A DNA stretch of 64,000 nt from VAZQ01 sp963702695 (GTDB taxonomy: Bacteria; Pseudomonadota; Alphaproteobacteria; Rhizobiales; Xanthobacteraceae): the NCBI GenBank assembly GCA_963702695.1, contig CAVPDS010000011.1:248001-312000 (forward strand), in the 5' to 3' direction. Positions within the stretch are counted from its first letter, which is position 1, and each line of letters starts with the position of its first letter. This document shows positions 59,706 to 64,000 of this stretch, piece by piece. Under the pieces are notes generated by a model that made no database searches, had not been told where the DNA came from, and was given only the letters and a program-made list of their open reading frames with translations. Both the position numbers and the translations under genes were made by a program.

Positions 59706-61193
59706 TTACATGTCGGCGCCGATCGCGCCGACCATGAAATTGGCGAGCCGCGCGCGCTCCTCGCGGGTCACCCGCAAGCCGAGCTTGCTGCGCCGCCATA
59801 GCACGTCGTCGGCGGTCTGCGCCCACTCCTGCGTCATCAGGTAGTGCACCTCGGCCCCGGTGAGGTCGGCCCCAAGGCTTGGACCGAGATCGCCGTAGCT
59901 TTGCGCGGCGCCGAGCATCCGCGCGGCGCGCGCGCCGTAACCGCGGGCGAGACGATGCGCATGCGCCGCTGTGAGGAACGGCCACTGCCCATGGATTTCC
60001 GCGATCAGCCGATCGAAGCTTTCGAACTCGCCGCCCGGCAGGCGCGACCGCGCCGTCCAGGGCGGGCGCGCGCCCAGGATGGGGGCCAGCTTTTCGAGCG
60101 CGGCTTCCGCCAGGCGCCGATAGGTCGTGATCTTGCCGCCATAGACCGTGAGCAGCGGCGCGAGCCCCGAAGGAGCGTCGAGCGTGAGCACGTAATCGCG
60201 CGGCGCATCCTGCGGCTTGCCCGAGCCGTCGTCATAGAGCGCGCGCACGCCGGCGAATGACCAGATCACGTCCGTTGCGGAGAGCCGCATGCGAAAGTGA
60301 TCGTTCACCACGCCGCACAAATAGTCGATCTCCTCCGCATCGGGCGCGATACCGGTGGGATCGCCGGAAAAACCGCGGTCGGTGGTGCCGACCAGCGTGA
60401 AATCGTCCTCGAACGGCAACGCGAAGACGACTCGCCCGTCGCGGGTCTGAAAGATGTAGCCGCGGTCATGGTCGAACAGCCGCCGCACTACGATGTGGCT
60501 GCCTTTGTCGAGCCGCAGATGCGCGAGCGATGGCACGGCGAGCGCTTGCTCGGCGAAGCAGGCGAGCCAGGGGCCGGTGGCATTGACCAGCACGCGCGCG
60601 GTCGTGATATCGCGGCGGCCGCGCACGTCGAGCACGATGCGCCAGTCTTCCGCGCGATCGGCGCGCAGGCAGCGCGTGCGGGTGCGGATCACCGCGCCGC
60701 GCTCGCTCGCGTCAAGTGCGCTGACGACAGCGAGGCGGGCGTCATCGGTCTGGCAATCGGAGTATTCGAAGGCGCGCTCGTAGCGTCCCTTGAGCGGGGC
60801 GCCGAGCGGATCGCGGGCGAGATCGATGCTGCGCGTGCCCGGCAGTATGCCGCGGCCGCCGAGATGGTCATAGATGAACAGCCCGAACCGGATCAGTGCG
60901 CGCGAGCGCATCCCGGGCTCCACCGGCAGCACGAAGCGCAGCGGATGCACCAGATGCGGCGCCATCCGCAGCATCACCTCGCGCTCGGCGAGCGCCTCGC
61001 GCACGAGGTGGAACCAGCCATGTTCGAGATAGCGCAGCCCGCCGTGGATGAGCTTGGTCGAAGCCGACGACGTGCCGGACGCGAGGTCGTTCTGCTCGAC
61101 CAGCAGCACGCGCAAGCCGCGCCCCGCGGCATCGCGCGCAATGCCGATGCCGTTGATGCCGCCGCCGACGATGGCGAGATCGTAATCGGCCAT
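59706..61193 (-). CDS. glpD: Glycerol-3-phosphate dehydrogenase (GlpD)
   Basis: FAD-linked membrane-peripheral enzyme that oxidises sn-glycerol-3-phosphate to dihydroxyacetone phosphate and feeds the quinone pool. ATG 61193 opens directly into the FAD site DLAIVGGGINGIGIARDAAG. Further signatures are LASGTSSASTKLIHGGLRYL, LDKGSHIVVRRLFDHDRGYI, VGTTDRGFSGDPTGIAPDAE, SFAGVRALYDDGSG and LLTVYGGKITTYRRLAEAAL. At 495 residues it has normal length. No glpF, glpK or glpR is adjacent. Confidence 0.94.
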   Translation of the reverse strand: MADYDLAIVGGGINGIGIARDAAGRGLRVLLVEQNDLASGTSSASTKLIHGGLRYLEHGWFHLVREALAEREVMLRMAPHLVHPLRFVLPVEPGMRSRALIRFGLFIYDHLGGRGILPGTRSIDLARDPLGAPLKGRYERAFEYSDCQTDDARLAVVSALDASERGAVIRTRTRCLRADRAEDWRIVLDVRGRRDITTARVLVNATGPWLACFAEQALAVPSLAHLRLDKGSHIVVRRLFDHDRGYIFQTRDGRVVFALPFEDDFTLVGTTDRGFSGDPTGIAPDAEEIDYLCGVVNDHFRMRLSATDVIWSFAGVRALYDDGSGKPQDAPRDYVLTLDAPSGLAPLLTVYGGKITTYRRLAEAALEKLAPILGARPPWTARSRLPGGEFESFDRLIAEIHGQWPFLTAAHAHRLARGYGARAARMLGAAQSYGDLGPSLGADLTGAEVHYLMTQEWAQTADDVLWRRSKLGLRVTREERARLANFMVGAIGADM

Positions 61194-61314
61194 GCCGCTG
61201 ATTCCCTCCCGCTGCAGCATGACGCGGCTCCATCGTTGGGTGCAATGCCGCGGCCACTTGCATCACGACCGCGCCTGGAGATGATACGGCGCCGGTCGAA
61301 CAACGGAGGCTCCG

Positions 61315-62013
61315 ATGGATTACCGTGATCGCCACGTCATCGTCACCGGCGGTACCGGTGGACTCGGCTCGGCAGTGGTGGGAGCTTTGGTCGGCGCCGG
61401 GGCGACATGCCATGTGCCTTATATCCACGAGCAGGAGGCCGCGCGCTTTCCGCTGCGCGATCACGCGCAGGTCAAGCTGCTCGCGGGCGTGAACCTTACG
61501 GACGAAGCCGCCGTCGCGCGGCTCTACGATGCGGTGCCGAAGCTGTGGGCCTCGATCCATCTAGCCGGCGGTTTTGCGATGAAGCCGGCCGGCCAGACGA
61601 CAAAAGCCGACCTCATGCAGCAGATCGAGATGAATTTCATCACCGCGTTCCTGTGCTGCGCCGCCGCAGTCAATGCCATGAGCCGTGCGGGCGGCGGCCG
61701 CATCGTCAATGTCGCGGCGCGGCCCGCGCTTGAGCCGCGCCTCGGCGCCGGTATGAGCGCATATGCCGCGAGCAAGGCCGCGGTCGCGGCCTTCACGCAG
61801 GCGCTTGCCGAGGAAGTCGCCAACGACGGCATTCTGGTCAACGCGGTCGTGCCCTCGATCATGGACACGCCCGCGAACCGCGCGGCGATGCCCAAGGCCG
61901 ACCATTCCGTCTGGCCCAAAGTGGAGGAGGTCGCGGCGACGATCCTGTTCCTGGCGTCCCCGGAGAACACGGTGACGCGCGGGGGATTGGTGCCAGTGTA
62001 CGGGAAATCCTAG
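61315..62013 (+). CDS. Short-chain dehydrogenase/reductase
   Basis: A 232-residue oxidoreductase with cofactor loop VIVTGGTGGLGSAVVGALVG. The active site is VNVAARPALEPRLGAGMSAY followed by AASKAAVAAF. The usual Ser before the Tyr is Ala (VAARPAL), so catalytic competence is uncertain. The C-terminus FLASPENTVTRGGLVPVYG is typical. ATG 61315 follows GGAGG. Substrate unknown. Confidence 0.85.
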   Translation: MDYRDRHVIVTGGTGGLGSAVVGALVGAGATCHVPYIHEQEAARFPLRDHAQVKLLAGVNLTDEAAVARLYDAVPKLWASIHLAGGFAMKPAGQTTKADLMQQIEMNFITAFLCCAAAVNAMSRAGGGRIVNVAARPALEPRLGAGMSAYAASKAAVAAFTQALAEEVANDGILVNAVVPSIMDTPANRAAMPKADHSVWPKVEEVAATILFLASPENTVTRGGLVPVYGKS

Positions 62014-62126
62014 GGATCACCGCTCAAGCGTCATTGCGGGCTCGGCCTTCCGCCGGCCCCGCAATGACCGCATCGATCATCCGGATTCGGCAAACCTTCA
62101 ATCCGCCAGCAACACCCTGGCCTGAC

Positions 62127-63494
62127 TTACCCCGCGACCGGCACCAGGTCGTGCACGATCGGGCGCGTCAGGCGCGTCACGGCATTCGAGGCGACCACGG
62201 TGTGCTGCTCGGCATAGGTCTCGTGATTCTTCTCGATGTCATCGAGGTCGTAGAGGTAGTTCACCATCAGGCCGTGCGACTGGCGCAGCGCGCGCTCGGA
62301 GGTATTGCCGAGCCAGCCGAAGCGCTCGAGCCGCGCGCCGTTGCCGAGATGGAAGCGCGCGACCGGATCGAGCGGTTGGCCGCGCCGGTTCTTGGCGTTG
62401 AGAAAATACCAGGCCGCCGCGCGCAGGAGCGGCTCGCGCAAGCCGGCGACCAGGGCCGGTTGCTGCCACCAGTCCGGCGCATCGAGTGCGGCGAGCGTCT
62501 CGCGGTCGTCGTCGCTGAGCGCCTTCGATGCTTCGTTGCCGCGCTCGCGCGCGAGCCAAGCGGCGAAGTCGGGCACCGGCGAGAGCGTGACGAAGGTCTG
62601 AAGGCCCGGCACCTCGCGCGAAATCTCCTCGACCACCTGCTTGATCAGGAAGTTGCCGAAGGAGACGCCGGCGAGCCCGCGCTGGCAGTTCGAGATCGAA
62701 TAGAACACCGCGGTGGTCGTCCGTTCGAGGTCGAGCGGTTCGCGCTTGCCGGCGAGGATCGGTTCGATCGCGCCCAGAATCTCGCGGGTGAGCGCGACTT
62801 CGACGAAGATCAGCGGCTCGTCGACCATGGCCGGATGAAAGAACGCGTAGCAGCGCCGGTCGGGCGGATCGATGCGCCGGCGCAGGTCGTCCCAGTCGCG
62901 AATCTGGTGCACCGCTTCATAGCGGATGATCTTTTCCAGGATGATCGCCGGCGTCGACCAGTCGATCCGGCGCAGCACCAGGAAACCGCGGTTGAACCAG
63001 GACGAGAACAGATGAACGAACGCCTGGTCGACCGCGGCGAGATCGGCGCGATGGTCCATGGCGTCTATCAATTGCTCGCGCATGCGCACCAGCGACGCCG
63101 TGCCGTTGGGTGCGAGGTTGAGCCGGCGGATCAGCTCCAGCCGGCGCGGCTCGGAGGCGCGATGCACCTCGGATGCGGTCGCGTCGGAGGGGGAGCGCTG
63201 CCAGGCGGCGATCGCGGCATCGAGGCGCTCGTGCTCGGGTCCGAACTGGTGGGCGAGCGCTTCGAAGAATGCAACACGCGGGCCGGTGGTAAGCCCGGCG
63301 TAATGGGTGAGGATTTCGCGCGCGATGGCGACGCCGGAGGCTTCGCCGCGCCCCGACAGCAATTCCTCGCAGAGTTCGATGAACGACTCGGACTGCGCCG
63401 GCGAACGCGCCCGCGCGCCACGCTTGCGCTCCAGCAACGCCCGGCCGCGGTCGGAGATCGACTGCAGCAACTCGCCGAAAAACGTGATGTTCAT
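62127..63494 (-). CDS. Malonyl-CoA decarboxylase
   Basis: Converts malonyl-CoA to acetyl-CoA and CO2. ATG 63494 (MNITFFGELLQSISDRGRAL) is taken as start because family members begin with a similar segment; ATG 63566 would add 24 residues of low support. The 455-residue protein has the N-terminal helical domain and the GNAT-like catalytic domain (CYAFFHPAMVDEPLIFVEVA, AVFYSISNCQRGLAGVSFGN, FVTLSPVPDFAAWLARERG, ARFHLGNGARLERFGWLGN, HGLMVNYLYDL). It is divergent from a family III CoA-transferase, with which it may share a malonate or dicarboxylate pathway. Confidence 0.93.
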   Translation of the reverse strand: MNITFFGELLQSISDRGRALLERKRGARARSPAQSESFIELCEELLSGRGEASGVAIAREILTHYAGLTTGPRVAFFEALAHQFGPEHERLDAAIAAWQRSPSDATASEVHRASEPRRLELIRRLNLAPNGTASLVRMREQLIDAMDHRADLAAVDQAFVHLFSSWFNRGFLVLRRIDWSTPAIILEKIIRYEAVHQIRDWDDLRRRIDPPDRRCYAFFHPAMVDEPLIFVEVALTREILGAIEPILAGKREPLDLERTTTAVFYSISNCQRGLAGVSFGNFLIKQVVEEISREVPGLQTFVTLSPVPDFAAWLARERGNEASKALSDDDRETLAALDAPDWWQQPALVAGLREPLLRAAAWYFLNAKNRRGQPLDPVARFHLGNGARLERFGWLGNTSERALRQSHGLMVNYLYDLDDIEKNHETYAEQHTVVASNAVTRLTRPIVHDLVPVAG

Positions 63495-63723
63495 TCTAAA
63501 GCCGCTTCTGACCTTCCCCGAAAGCGCTCCACCGCCAGCCGCGGACAGCGCCAATCTCGTCGTCATCGAACAGCCCCGAGCAATATTTGTTCCAGAAAGG
63601 GATTCGCCAAGGGTGATATAGACAAATTCATAGCGGCAGGCCACAGAACCCCTGGTTTGCGGTTAGGGGTTAGGTTTAACGGGGCGGCGTGACGCTCGCG
63701 TGACGCCTGCCGGGAGGGTGTGA

Positions 63724-64000
63724 ATGCCGGGTCCGCTGTCCGGTCTGCGTGTATTGGAACTGGCCCGCATCCTGGCGGGACCCTGGGGCGGCCAGATTCT
63801 GGCCGATCTCGGCGCCGACGTGATCAAAGTCGAGCGTAAGGGCGCCGGCGACGACACCCGCGGCTGGGGGCCGCCCTTTATCGAGGCAGCGGACGGCGGC
63901 CATCTGGGCGCCGCCTATTTCCACTCGACCAACCGCGGCAAGCGCTCGATCGAGCTCGACTTCGAGAGCGAGGAGGGCCGGCGGATCGTGCGCAAGCTCG
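63724..64000 (+). CDS. Family III CoA-transferase (CaiB/BaiF), N-terminal part (3' end beyond window)
   Basis: The first 92 residues start at ATG 63724, seven bases after GGGAGGG. They match the CaiB/BaiF family: PLSGLRVLELARILAGPWGG, QILADLGADVIKVERKGAGD, DTRGWGPPFIEAADGGHLGA and AYFHSTNRGKRSIELDF. The catalytic Asp lies beyond the window. It probably transfers CoA between organic acids; the divergent malonyl-CoA decarboxylase suggests a related acid. Confidence 0.9.
   Translation, partial: MPGPLSGLRVLELARILAGPWGGQILADLGADVIKVERKGAGDDTRGWGPPFIEAADGGHLGAAYFHSTNRGKRSIELDFESEEGRRIVRKL

Noticed and set aside
61315..62013. Classical SDR with full catalytic triad
   Set aside because: The usual catalytic serine position reads alanine, so only family membership is claimed.

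Overview
The window is GC-rich, densely coded DNA from an alphaproteobacterium. It is most likely Hyphomicrobiales (Rhizobiales), of the Bradyrhizobium/Rhodoplanes/Pseudolabrys type. Evidence is the codon bias, two Irr/ICE-like iron boxes, a MbfA ferritin/VIT1 protein, ergothioneine genes egtB-egtD, RIME-like palindromes, and an expanded set of Bug/TctC-type substrate-binding proteins. Genus level is inference. No rRNA, tRNA, CRISPR array or intact insertion sequence was seen.

Layout. 1-5017: a TonB-dependent siderophore receptor (cut by the left edge) diverges from a PepSY membrane protein followed by exbB-exbD-tonB; an Irr-like box lies in the divergent promoter. 5269-6399: an NMT1-like binding protein without signal peptide. 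6574-13869 (minus strand): the most unusual locus, with a molybdopterin enzyme and its Fe-S partner related to pyrogallol-phloroglucinol transhydroxylase and resorcinol hydroxylase, a small exported Cys protein, two c-type cytochromes and a thiamine-diphosphate enzyme carrying a twin-arginine signal. An ABC ATPase lies upstream (13981-15102). 15255-23383: substrate-binding proteins, an NHL-repeat protein, cupins (one frameshifted) and a MetE-like protein. 23547-25354: an OmpA-family gene broken in a Q/P-rich tract. 25561-29333: a biotin carrier plus carboxyltransferase with no biotin carboxylase, an Asp/Glu-racemase-family protein and a binding protein.

29334-30631 holds no intact gene but carries long nested hairpins, REP-like palindromes and a decayed REP-associated (RAYT/Y1) transposase. 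30632-35828: a secreted protein, two more binding proteins, a lytic transglycosylase and a HbpS-like protein. 36094-39496: egtB, egtD and an ATP-grasp-like protein of unknown function. 39592-43939: a probable gentisate-type ring-cleavage cluster (FAH hydrolase, two tandem FMN reductases, SDR, gentisate-dioxygenase-like cupin) and a YciI protein. 43982-44218: three tandem 67-bp RIME-like repeats and a 16-bp-stem hairpin. 44299-49633: methyltransferase-like protein, isopropylmalate-dehydrogenase-like enzyme, GNAT, hydroxypyruvate isomerase, hypothetical protein and phosphoesterase. 49633-50589: mbfA with its own Irr-like box. 50869-55476: VWA-like protein, 3-oxoacid CoA-transferase subunits, AsmA protein and a small protein. 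55523-58560: polyamine-type ABC permeases and ATPase. 58614-64000: response regulator, a gene-poor gap with a perfect FixK/FNR box, glpD, SDR, malonyl-CoA decarboxylase and the start of a family III CoA-transferase.

Together this is an accessory catabolic region: many periplasmic receptors for organic acids or aromatics, aromatic and CoA metabolism, and iron acquisition balanced by iron export, separated by intergenic palindromes.
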